9,124 nucleotides of DNA. It comes from Clostridium sp. CAG:169. GTDB lineage: Bacteria > Bacillota > Clostridia > Oscillospirales > Ruminococcaceae. The position numbers were made by a program, and so were the translations under genes. Under the pieces are notes generated by a model. That model was not told the origin of the DNA and ran no database searches. It saw nothing but the letters and a program-made list of their open reading frames with translations. Numbering within the stretch: position 1 is the stretch's first letter; every line of letters begins with the position of its first letter. The stretch is from assembly GCA_000435195.1 (NCBI GenBank), contig FR880264.1, positions 1 to 9,124 of the forward strand, written 5' to 3'. This document shows positions 1-6,922 of the stretch, piece after piece.

Positions 1-2530
1 TTGCAAAGATGCCGTTGAGTCCGGGTTTGGTGACGATGATCAGCGGCAGCTTGTCCGGGTCGACATACATCCTTCTTGCCAGAGAGGAAACGTTGTCGCG
101 GAAGTCGTCGTAGCAGATGGTCACCTTCGGCAGCAGCTCGAGTGCGCGGGCAAGGGTGTGGTTGCTCTTTGCCTGCTGGCTGCGCAGGATGAAGATCAGC
201 TGTGCATCCAGTGCATTGTAGCGCTCGTGGTGTTCAATCAGCTCATTGAGGATATGCTCGGTCGGCTCCTTGCCTTCCTCCAGCCAGAACAGGATGTTCG
301 AACGACCTTCGGTCAGCTGCTGGGCTGCAATCTTGCCGCCGTTTTCATCCTGCAACGAGAACGGCAGAATGTCCATATTCTCCAGCATATCCGAGATGCG
401 GGTGTCGCGCAGACGGATGGTCAGCTGCTGCGGCTTGTCCTGTGCAACGGTGAAGCGGTACTCCTTGGCAAACAGGCTGCCGTTTGGCATTCTCTTGGCG
501 GTAATCAGGCGGTAGTCACCGGGAGTCAGCTCACAGTCCAGACGACCGTCCTTCCATTCGCGCTCGCTCAGGTTGAGGGTGGTGTAAACACCGTCGCGCA
601 GCAGGGCAAGGCTCCAGTTCTGGAAGTAGACCCACTTGGTGTCATCGCCGGACAGCAGGGTGAACGGCAGGACGCTGCCCTGTTCGGACTGCTCTACATT
701 GTGGAAGCTGCCGTCGCGGTAGAACTGGACTGCGTGTGTTTCCGGGTTGATTCGTGCAGGCACACCGATGGTACGGCAGATAGCGGTGAACAAAACCTTC
801 TTGGAATTGTGGGAGCCGTATCCGACCTTCAGCAGCGCATTTGGTGTGGTAGTCAGCGAACCGTATTCGCGGTCATCGTTGGAGGAGATGTGCTGGAGAA
901 TCCAAGCCCACAGCTGATGCGGGTCGGCAGCAAACTGCTCCTTCTGCTCGGCAGAGAAGGCATCCAGCAATCCCTGGCGGAAAGCGGTCAGTGTTTCATG
1001 TTCAACGCGAGGGGAGAGCAGATATGGGATGTAGATTTCCTCCGGCAGGTCGCCCTGAGCCGGTGCCAGCAGCATATGCTGCTCGAGGATGTCCGCTTTC
1101 AGGTCGGTTTGATCCTTAACAGTCAGCTGATGGAGCAGCTTTGCACGCAGCTGCATCTGTTTAGAATCAGCAGCATTCTGCAAGAAGGTGTGTACCTCAT
1201 CGGCGTTGCCCTTTGCATCAAAGAGCGCTTTGGCTGCATATTCGGCGCAGACTCCGTCCAACCCAAGCGCCTGTGCTGCCTGTGCCGCCGACTGCTCGGT
1301 GTGGAAGGTGCCTTCCTTGCGGTGCAGCAGGGAAGCGGCATGGTCAAACCGCTGCTGCTGGGTCGCCTTCTGCTCATCGGTCAGGCGAACGGCAAATTTC
1401 ATGTTGTCCTTTGGTGGAACGACATCGTATTCGGCTCCGTCCAGCTCGGTGGTCTGGCAGGCAGAAGCGTTGGTGAAGTCAATCTGTACCGATGGCTCCT
1501 TGCGGGTGTCGACCAGGCGGGTGATAAAGCGTCCGTCCTTGAGCGCATGGATGTGCAGGTCGCCCAAGCCCAGTGTGATGGAAGCCTTTCCGTTTTCATC
1601 GGTGACCAGGGTAGAGATTGGGAAGAACTCGGAGTAGTTGAGCAGCTCGATGCGCAAGGTCACGCCGGAGAGCGGCTGACCGTTTTCGGTGACGGTGACC
1701 GAGAAGGTCTGTGTATCTGCGTAGCGGCTCAGCTCGTTGCAGACGGTGGTCAGACCCTCGTGGGTAACAATCTCCTCATTCTCCACATAGTCGGAGAACA
1801 TACGGCTGTGGATAATCATGGCGCGGGAGGCAGCTGCGGTAAACCAGCCCTTGTCCAGAACCTCTTCCGGCTCGCAGGCGCCTAAGTAATGCCAGTCGCC
1901 GTCGCACCAGACCTCAATCCAGGCGTGGTTGTCATCACAGTGCGGCCAGCGTGGGGTGTAAATCTGACGGGTCGGGATGCCCACACTGCGGAAGGCGGTG
2001 GTTGCAAAGGTGGATTCCTCTCCACAGCGTCCGTAAGCACAGCGCAGGACGGTCATCGGATTGGCGGTGCGGTCGTCGGTGGTGCGGTAGGTCGCATTTT
2101 CAAAGCACCAGTAGTTTAATTCCAGTGCCGCTTCCTTCATGCTGCCGGTCTTGCCGGACCGCACCAGTCTGGGCCAGCACAGGTCATAAAAGGTGCGGCG
2201 GCAATCGACGATGTCCTCGGTGTTGATGCGGTAGTAAAGGACGTGGTTAAAGAAGATGTCCTCCGGGATGCTGCTGCACCACGGGGTGTTCTCCCGCAGG
2301 AAGAGGGCGTGGTCGACATATTTTAAAAAGAGGGAAAAATCATAGTTTGCAATATCGCTGATGGGCATGGTGCCATACAGATATTTCATGCAGACCTGCT
2401 GTGCCGCAGAGCACTGTGCCAGTCCGTCTTCGATTTCCTGTGCGCGGCTGCCGAAAAACGGGCGGGCAGCTTCAAAATATTCTTCCGCCTTTTTGCACAG
2501 CAGAGGGGTAAAGGTGAGATTACAACTCAT
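1..2530 (-). CDS. Large transglutaminase-like multidomain protein (3' end beyond the window)
   Basis: The reading frame is open from ATG 2530 to the left edge, so 843 residues are visible and the C-terminus is missing. A transglutaminase/cysteine-protease-like core spans about residues 150-225. Cys169 lies in YGRCGEES and His202 in NHAWIEV, the expected catalytic Cys and His. The usual following Asp is not where it is normally found; the sequence reads WHYLGACEPE, with Glu220 the nearest acid. Residues about 270-335 look like a beta-sandwich (Cna-B or carboxypeptidase-regulatory type). A second, degenerate transglutaminase-like segment covers about 560-610. Residues about 655-700 are another beta-rich segment, and from about 720 the chain resembles a thioredoxin-like fold (FWLEEGKEPT, then a helix and LIFIL) without a CxxC. 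There is no signal peptide, which suggests a cytoplasmic protein. The SD AGGAGG (2548-2543) is 12 nt before the ATG, slightly long. The gene probably belongs to the pepA-cutC transcript. The substrate is unknown. Confidence 0.85.
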   Translation of the reverse strand, partial: MSCNLTFTPLLCKKAEEYFEAARPFFGSRAQEIEDGLAQCSAAQQVCMKYLYGTMPISDIANYDFSLFLKYVDHALFLRENTPWCSSIPEDIFFNHVLYYRINTEDIVDCRRTFYDLCWPRLVRSGKTGSMKEAALELNYWCFENATYRTTDDRTANPMTVLRCAYGRCGEESTFATTAFRSVGIPTRQIYTPRWPHCDDNHAWIEVWCDGDWHYLGACEPEEVLDKGWFTAAASRAMIIHSRMFSDYVENEEIVTHEGLTTVCNELSRYADTQTFSVTVTENGQPLSGVTLRIELLNYSEFFPISTLVTDENGKASITLGLGDLHIHALKDGRFITRLVDTRKEPSVQIDFTNASACQTTELDGAEYDVVPPKDNMKFAVRLTDEQKATQQQRFDHAASLLHRKEGTFHTEQSAAQAAQALGLDGVCAEYAAKALFDAKGNADEVHTFLQNAADSKQMQLRAKLLHQLTVKDQTDLKADILEQHMLLAPAQGDLPEEIYIPYLLSPRVEHETLTAFRQGLLDAFSAEQKEQFAADPHQLWAWILQHISSNDDREYGSLTTTPNALLKVGYGSHNSKKVLFTAICRTIGVPARINPETHAVQFYRDGSFHNVEQSEQGSVLPFTLLSGDDTKWVYFQNWSLALLRDGVYTTLNLSEREWKDGRLDCELTPGDYRLITAKRMPNGSLFAKEYRFTVAQDKPQQLTIRLRDTRISDMLENMDILPFSLQDENGGKIAAQQLTEGRSNILFWLEEGKEPTEHILNELIEHHERYNALDAQLIFILRSQQAKSNHTLARALELLPKVTICYDDFRDNVSSLARRMYVDPDKLPLIIVTKPGLNGIFA

Positions 2531-2574
2531 AAAACAAAGGTTCCTCCTTCAAGATGGGTTTACATTTCTATCTG

Positions 2575-2608
2575 CACAGCAGTACCTTTTGGATGATTGG
2601 CTGCTGTG
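2575..2608. repeat. 8-bp inverted repeat in the cutC/transglutaminase gap
   Basis: CACAGCAG at 2575-2582 is exactly complementary to CTGCTGTG at 2601-2608, with an 18-nt loop. On the minus-strand transcript the stem forms just after the cutC stop codon and upstream of the next gene's SD. No U-run follows, so it is not an ordinary intrinsic terminator. It could stabilise or separate the cutC message from the downstream gene, or be chance. Confidence 0.35.
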
Positions 2609-2615
2609 AATCAGC

Positions 2616-3371
2616 TTATTGATTGACCGCAGAGGTCAATACCGCTTTTGCCTTGGCAATCTCCTCGGCGCTGGTCTGCCAGAGGGTATACTCGCTGACC
2701 AGCGGCAGACCCATGCTGACCTCTTGCTTGCGGTAGGTCATCGGGCTGTCCAGGGTAACTTTGCCGGACATATGGAAGGAGGTCGCGCCGGTCAGTTTAG
2801 CCAGCTGCTCAATGACCGAGGCTTTGACACCGCTGCCGATGAGGATGTCGATCTCTCCTTTGGCAAGCTGCACCAACTCGGTCAGCAGTTCCTTGCCTTC
2901 AAGGGCGGTGTTCTTCTGCCCCGAGGTCAGAATGGTGCCGATGTGCAGCTGCTTTGCCTGTTCAAGCGCCTGATATGGGTCGCAGCAGACATCGAATGCC
3001 CGGTGCAGGGTCACGCTCATCGGACCGGCTTCCTCCATCAAAATTGCCATGCGCTCGACATCCAGACTGCCGTCCGGTTTGAGGATGCCGATGACCACAC
3101 CGTCCGCTTTGGCTTCGCGGAACATTTTGACATCGCGGCGGATGATTTCAAATTCCTCGTCGGTGTAGCAGAAATCGCCGAAGCGGGGACGGATGAGGAC
3201 ATTGATGAGGATGTCACAGCGTTCCCGGATGCGGTGGTAGAGATTGATGTCGGGTGTGGTGCCGCCGATGAGCAGGTTGGCACACAGCTCCAGACGGTCA
3301 GCTCCGCCTTCTTTGGCGGCAAGAGCGGATTCGACAGTGTCGACACAACATTCAAGCAATGGTTTTTTCAT
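2616..3371 (-). CDS. cutC: CutC family protein (copper homeostasis protein CutC)
   Basis: The 251-residue TIM-barrel protein has the full length of the CutC family and its hallmark blocks. These are LECCVDTVESA at the N-terminus, GGADRLELC at 22-30, GGTTPD at 36-41, LIRPRFGDF at 59-67, HRAFD at 123-127 and ILTSG at 147-151. CutC was linked to copper tolerance in E. coli and Enterococcus, but its biochemical role is disputed, so the name describes the family and not a proven activity. The likely location is the cytoplasm. The ATG at 3371 follows AAGGAAG with about 10 nt spacing. The gene starts 24 nt after pepA with no promoter seen between them, so it is probably co-transcribed with pepA. Confidence 0.93.
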   Translation of the reverse strand: MKKPLLECCVDTVESALAAKEGGADRLELCANLLIGGTTPDINLYHRIRERCDILINVLIRPRFGDFCYTDEEFEIIRRDVKMFREAKADGVVIGILKPDGSLDVERMAILMEEAGPMSVTLHRAFDVCCDPYQALEQAKQLHIGTILTSGQKNTALEGKELLTELVQLAKGEIDILIGSGVKASVIEQLAKLTGATSFHMSGKVTLDSPMTYRKQEVSMGLPLVSEYTLWQTSAEEIAKAKAVLTSAVNQ

Positions 3372-3395
3372 CTTGATAAAACTTCCTTTTTATTT

Positions 3396-4835
3396 TTAGA
3401 ATCGGTCAGCCGCGGTGAAATGGCGGTCCAACAGGAAATAGAGGGTAGCGGTCGGGGAACCGGTCGCACCCTTGCCGTCATATTCGTGCGCAGCCTTGTC
3501 CAGCCATGCGGTTCCGGCGATGTCCAGGTGCATCCATGGGCGCTGCTCGCAGAATTCGCGCAGGAACAGACCGGCAACGATGCTTCCGCAGCCTGCGCGG
3601 GAGGAGTTGACCAGGTCGGTGATGTCGCCTTTGACGATTTCAAAGTATTCCTCGTCGGTGGGCAGGTCGACAAATTTTTCACCGGCTCTTGCCGCTGCAC
3701 GCAGCAGCTCGTCCTCAAACAGGTCGTCGTTGGTCATCACACCGGCGCGCACACTGCCGTATGCCTGTACAATGGCTCCGGTGAGGGTGGCAACGTCGAT
3801 GACGCGGTCGGCTTTTTCTTCCCGCACCGCATAGGTCAGGGCGTCGGCAAGAATCAGTCTGCCTTCGGCGTCGGTGCTGAGGATTTCGACCGTTTTGCCG
3901 TTCATCGCAGTCAGCACGTCGCCCGGTGTGCAGGCGGAGTTGGACAGGCGGTTTTCTACAATCGGAATGACCGCTACCACGTTGGTCTTTGCCTGGTTGC
4001 GGGCTAATGCACAGACGGCAGCAGCAACGCTGGCAGCTCCGCCCATATCGGACTTCATAGCTGCCATCCCTTTGCCGCTTTTGAGCGAGTAACCGCCGGT
4101 GTCCATGGTGACACCCTTGCCGACCAGAGCGGTGACCTCTTTGTCATCGGGATTGCCCATATACCGCAGCACGACCACGCTGCACGGCGAATCGCTGCTT
4201 TGACCGATTGCCAAAAACAGCTCCATCTTCAGCTGCTTTGCCTGCTGGGCATCCACCACCTTGACCTGGCAGCCTGCCTGCTGACCTGCCTGTGCAATCT
4301 GCTGGCTAAGAATCTGCGGGTTCATGTAGTTGCCGGGGGTGTTAACCCAATCGCGCGCCATCATGGTGCAGTCTGCAACGACCAGGGATTTGGTGACAAT
4401 CTCCTGAATCTCCTGCTGATGGGCATCCTCAAAGCCCTGAAGATAGGCGGTATATTCATACGACGGTTTCTGGCTGCTGTAAAATCCTGCATATTCATAC
4501 AGACCCAGTGCAATGCCGGTGGTCAGGTGGTAAACGCTGTCGATGCCGAACAGCTTGACGACATCGGCGCAGTCCACCTGATATTCGGTCTGTTTCATCC
4601 GGCGCATCGCCTTTGCCATAGCGGCAGCAGCATTTTTGACATGGGAAAGGGTCATGCTCTCTTCATCACCCAGTCCAATCCACAGGTGCAGCACATCGTC
4701 CACAAAGCTGCAAAACTGGGTCTGGCGCTGTGCATCAAACACCTGCTGAATCTGCGGCGGGCAGCATTCCAAAGAGGGAAGGGATACCAAATGTGCAACC
4801 GCACCGGCTTTTTTACTGTTATCGACCAGAATCAT
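3396..4835 (-). CDS. pepA: Leucyl aminopeptidase, M17 family (cytosol aminopeptidase)
   Basis: This is a 479-residue M17 metallopeptidase that removes N-terminal amino acids from peptides, normally as a cytosolic hexamer with two metal ions per subunit. The C-terminal catalytic domain is complete. Lys240 and Asp245 lie in VGKGVTMDTGG, Asp263 in MKSDMGGAA, and Asp322, Glu324 and Arg326 in STDAEGRL. These match bovine lens aminopeptidase residues K250, D255, D273, D332, E334 and R336 at a constant offset of 10. The family signature NTDAEGRL reads STDAEGRL here, a mild change at a non-ligand position. The N-terminal domain (about 1-160) is divergent, as is usual in the family. ATG 4835 is supported by GGAGG (4847-4843), 7 nt upstream. 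The gene heads a likely pepA-cutC-transglutaminase transcript. Confidence 0.95.
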   Translation of the reverse strand: MILVDNSKKAGAVAHLVSLPSLECCPPQIQQVFDAQRQTQFCSFVDDVLHLWIGLGDEESMTLSHVKNAAAAMAKAMRRMKQTEYQVDCADVVKLFGIDSVYHLTTGIALGLYEYAGFYSSQKPSYEYTAYLQGFEDAHQQEIQEIVTKSLVVADCTMMARDWVNTPGNYMNPQILSQQIAQAGQQAGCQVKVVDAQQAKQLKMELFLAIGQSSDSPCSVVVLRYMGNPDDKEVTALVGKGVTMDTGGYSLKSGKGMAAMKSDMGGAASVAAAVCALARNQAKTNVVAVIPIVENRLSNSACTPGDVLTAMNGKTVEILSTDAEGRLILADALTYAVREEKADRVIDVATLTGAIVQAYGSVRAGVMTNDDLFEDELLRAAARAGEKFVDLPTDEEYFEIVKGDITDLVNSSRAGCGSIVAGLFLREFCEQRPWMHLDIAGTAWLDKAAHEYDGKGATGSPTATLYFLLDRHFTAADRF

Positions 4836-4842
4836 GCCAATT

Positions 4843-4847
4843 CCTCC
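4843..4847 (-). promoter_or_regulatory. Ribosome binding site of pepA
   Basis: GGAGG on the minus strand lies 7 nt before ATG 4835. It is a near-consensus Shine-Dalgarno sequence and fixes this start codon. Confidence 0.75.
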
Positions 4848-4880
4848 ATTTCCATTGATTGATTTTATTTTAACACACTC

Positions 4881-4889
4881 ATCATAGCA
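4881..4889 (-). promoter_or_regulatory. Probable extended -10 promoter for pepA operon
   Basis: The minus strand reads TGC-TATGAT (4889-4881), a TGn extended -10 with a 5/6 match to TATAAT. The hexamer 17 nt upstream (TTCCAT) is a poor -35, so recognition would rest on the extended -10. The start point would fall near 4874, giving a leader of about 40 nt, too short for a riboswitch. Confidence 0.5.
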
Positions 4890-4898
4890 TATTTTTAC

Positions 4899-4919
4899 GA
4901 AAAATGGAATGCAGCATCC
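4899..4919 (-). terminator. Possible weak terminator after cbiK
   Basis: Reading the minus strand 13 nt past the cbiK stop, GGATG-CTG-CATTCC can pair as a 5-bp stem with one bulged T and a 3-nt loop. The run ATTTTT follows. The stem is short, so the call is tentative, but the position between cbiK and the pepA promoter is right for a terminator. Confidence 0.3.
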
Positions 4920-4931
4920 GATGAAAATTTT

Positions 4932-5846
4932 TTATTGCTCGGATTCCAGCGACTGGATGCACTGTACGCAATGCTCCAGATAGATGCGGCGGAAAGCAGG
5001 ATATTCACCCAAGCCCTTTAAAATCGGCTCAGTCTGGTAGCCTGCCTGCTCAAAGCAGCTCTTCCAGGAGTCCTCCTCCTCACCGCACAGGTCGTTGATG
5101 GCGTGGTCACCGGCAACCACCATCAAAGGAGCCAAAAAGACCTTGCTTGCGTGGATGGCTGCCACCTCCTGCATCACCGTTTGCAGGTCGGGGTAGCCTT
5201 CGACGGTGCCGACAAAGAAGTTTTTGCAGCCGCGGGCTTTCAGACGGTAGTCCAGAGCCGGGTAGGTGGCGTTGGCAGGATGCTCGGTTCCGTGACCCAT
5301 CAGCACCAGAGCGGCGTCGGACGGGATGTTGGAAAATTCCTGCACCAGCGCTTCGGTCACCTGCTCGTAGTCCTCAGAGGAGGTCAGCAGCGGCCAGCCG
5401 CAGGCAATGTGGTCAAAGCGACCCTTCCAGTTTTCCACCTCGCGTTTTACATCGTCGAACTCAAATCCGCCCATCACATGGGTCGGTTGGCAGATGACGG
5501 TGGAATAGCCTTCTGCTTCCAGCTTTTCCAGCGCCTGCGCTACTGTGTCGACCTCGATGCCATCGCGTTCACGCAGCTTTTTAATAATCATTTTGCTGGT
5601 GAAGGCACGGCGGATGGTGTATTCCGGGAAGGCGCTGCGGAAGTCCTCCTCAATGGCGCCGATGGTTTTCTCCCGGGTCTGTGCGTAGCTGGTGCCGAAG
5701 CTGACCACCAGAATGGCTTTTTTGTTTGGAGAGGAGCGTTTTACAGGGGAAAGCTCCACCGTTTGTTCGTCAGAGGCTTTTTTGAGTGCAGAGAGGCACA
5801 ACCCCGCAGCAGCGGAAGCCAAAGCAATGCCAAGCAGTTTTTTCAT
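4932..5846 (-). CDS. cbiK: Sirohydrochlorin cobaltochelatase CbiK with N-terminal export signal
   Basis: This 304-residue enzyme belongs to the anaerobic cobalamin-pathway chelatases that insert Co(II) into sirohydrochlorin. Its core starts at NKKAILVVSFGTSY, which lines up with the N-terminus of Salmonella CbiK at an offset of about 40. His185 (LMGHGTEH) and His248 (VAGDHAINDL) correspond to the metal-handling His145 and His207 of that enzyme. Residues 1-21 (MKK then LLGIALASAAAGLCLSAL) form a typical signal peptide or membrane anchor. The Cys at 17 does not sit in a good lipobox. This implies action outside the cytoplasmic membrane, as known for periplasmic CbiKP of Desulfovibrio vulgaris. 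I chose ATG 5846 because AAGGAG lies 10 nt upstream; the frame stays open to 5939, but that start overlaps the promoter. No other cobalamin gene is nearby. Confidence 0.9.
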   Translation of the reverse strand: MKKLLGIALASAAAGLCLSALKKASDEQTVELSPVKRSSPNKKAILVVSFGTSYAQTREKTIGAIEEDFRSAFPEYTIRRAFTSKMIIKKLRERDGIEVDTVAQALEKLEAEGYSTVICQPTHVMGGFEFDDVKREVENWKGRFDHIACGWPLLTSSEDYEQVTEALVQEFSNIPSDAALVLMGHGTEHPANATYPALDYRLKARGCKNFFVGTVEGYPDLQTVMQEVAAIHASKVFLAPLMVVAGDHAINDLCGEEEDSWKSCFEQAGYQTEPILKGLGEYPAFRRIYLEHCVQCIQSLESEQ

Positions 5847-5856
5847 AAGTTGTAGA

Positions 5857-5862
5857 CTCCTT
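5857..5862 (-). promoter_or_regulatory. Ribosome binding site that sets the cbiK start
   Basis: AAGGAG on the minus strand sits 10 nt before ATG 5846. The in-frame upstream start at 5939 has no such site and lies upstream of the predicted transcript start. The 5846 start also places the export signal exactly at the N-terminus. Confidence 0.7.
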
Positions 5863-5913
5863 TTTGTAGTTGATGTTTTTACAAAGGATGAAAGCGCAAA
5901 AATATCCATCCTT

Positions 5914-5942
5914 ATTATACCATACTCTGTAAAAAACAACAG
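5914..5942 (-). promoter_or_regulatory. Extended -10 promoter of cbiK
   Basis: The minus strand has TATGG-TATAAT, a perfect -10 at 5919-5914 preceded by TGn (5922-5920). The -35 at 17 nt spacing (CTGTTG, 5942-5937) is weak. Transcription would begin near 5907, leaving a leader of about 60 nt, too short for a cobalamin riboswitch. Confidence 0.65.
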
Positions 5943-5969
5943 ATGAAAAGTTGGGATTTAGTAATGAAT

Positions 5970-5983
5970 AAAAATTAATTTTT
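5970..5983. repeat. 14-bp perfect AT-only palindrome downstream of the methyltransferase gene
   Basis: AAAAATTAATTTTT is its own reverse complement and lies between the methyltransferase stop and the cbiK promoter. On the minus-strand transcript the second half gives a U-run, so it could act as a weak terminator. Such runs also arise by chance in AT-rich DNA. Confidence 0.3.
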
Positions 5984-6000
5984 GTTAGTAGACAAAAGAA

Positions 6001-6017
6001 CTTGTTCGTACTACAAG
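6001..6017 (-). terminator. Possible weak hairpin at the end of the methyltransferase gene
   Basis: The minus strand reads CTTGT-AGTACGA-ACAAG, a 5-bp stem with a 7-nt loop that contains part of the methyltransferase stop codon. TTCTTTTGT follows. This is weak evidence for termination of the restriction-modification transcript. Confidence 0.22.
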
Positions 6018-6922
6018 GTGGATATTGCATCGAATAATGTCATTTGATAGTTTTCCAGAAGCAACTGATTTTTAGTGCCAGTAATGCTATAATTAGTTAG
6101 TAGTGCTTCAACTACAGGATTTCTGTTTGTTTCTTTTGCACCGACATGATAAAAGTGTTTTTGTGTAATCTTTTGGCAGTCGCTCCATATTTGTGTAATA
6201 TAATCATTTTGTCGGTAATCATTGTGATCCCATGTGGAAAGCATAAAATTTGCACTGCTTGAAGTCAACAATTTATGAAGAGAAGATTCTGATTGCTCAT
6301 CCCAACTGTCATAATAATCAACATTTCTTCCGATATATGGGGGATCACAATAAATAAAATCGTTTTGACTTGCCATAGAAATGGTTTTTTCAAATGATTG
6401 ACAGATAAAGACCCAATCGTGTTGTTGTAAAAGTTCTGAAACATGAGCAACCTGATTAACGATTTTTGTTATGTATGCTTTGGAAAATCGATGTGGTTTG
6501 TGCCCATAAGGAACATTGAATTCGTAGCTTTTATTAAATCGAATCATTCCATTAAAGCAGGAGCGGTTTAAAAACAGGAAATCTAGCGGATTGTGATCTT
6601 TATTAAAACGCGCACGAACAGCGTAATAATATTCATCGTCTCCTTGTTCTAAAAGTCTTCCTTCATGTTCAAGAAATTCTCGTACAGAAATCGGCGTAAT
6701 AACACCACTTTTAATTTGATTATAAAATTCGATAATATGTGGGTTTGTATCTGCAAAGATTGCATGATTTGGTTCCACATTAAAACCGACAACCCCAGAC
6801 CCCATAAAAGGTTCAATCCAAATAGAGTTTTGGTTGACAATAACACTTTGTTTGATAAGTGGAACCAGTTTTGTTTTAATTCCCTGTATTTTTATGGGTG
6901 GGACATATATTGTATCTTTCAT
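6011..6922 (-). CDS. EcoRV-like N6-adenine DNA methyltransferase (D12 class, Dam-related, predicted GATATC)
   Basis: This 303-residue protein transfers methyl from S-adenosylmethionine to adenine N6, shielding host DNA from the partner nuclease. It belongs to the alpha-class (D12/Dam) methyltransferases. The cofactor segment GIKTKLVP is at 14-21, motif I FMGSG at 39-43, and the catalytic DPPY at 193-196. From memory, these positions equal those of M.EcoRV (Phe39, Asp193, Tyr196). The blocks DTNPH, LDFLFLNRSCFNGMIRFN, CQSFEKTI and CDPPYIGR also resemble that enzyme. This specific likeness, not just the Dam family, supports methylation within GATATC. ATG 6922 overlaps the endonuclease stop (ATGA) and has its own AAAGGAG 7 nt upstream. 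The AT-rich composition contrasts with the neighbouring host genes. Confidence 0.95.
   Translation of the reverse strand: MKDTIYVPPIKIQGIKTKLVPLIKQSVIVNQNSIWIEPFMGSGVVGFNVEPNHAIFADTNPHIIEFYNQIKSGVITPISVREFLEHEGRLLEQGDDEYYYAVRARFNKDHNPLDFLFLNRSCFNGMIRFNKSYEFNVPYGHKPHRFSKAYITKIVNQVAHVSELLQQHDWVFICQSFEKTISMASQNDFIYCDPPYIGRNVDYYDSWDEQSESSLHKLLTSSSANFMLSTWDHNDYRQNDYITQIWSDCQKITQKHFYHVGAKETNRNPVVEALLTNYSITGTKNQLLLENYQMTLFDAISTL

Noticed and set aside
158..1885. 575-codon open frame on the plus strand
   Set aside because: It lies antisense to the transglutaminase-like gene, whose minus-strand frame has clear catalytic motifs. The plus-frame translation shows no recognisable domain and no good ribosome binding site. 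Long shadow frames are common opposite GC-rich genes.
2619..4007. 462-codon open frame on the plus strand
   Set aside because: It is antisense to both cutC and pepA, which are well-supported families, and it crosses their gap. This is a shadow frame.
5103..5855. 250-codon open frame on the plus strand
   Set aside because: It is antisense to cbiK, and its translation has no family resemblance.
5847..5906. Cobalamin riboswitch ahead of cbiK
   Set aside because: The leader after the predicted transcript start is only about 60 nt, far below the size of a cobalamin aptamer, and no B12-box-like sequence was seen.
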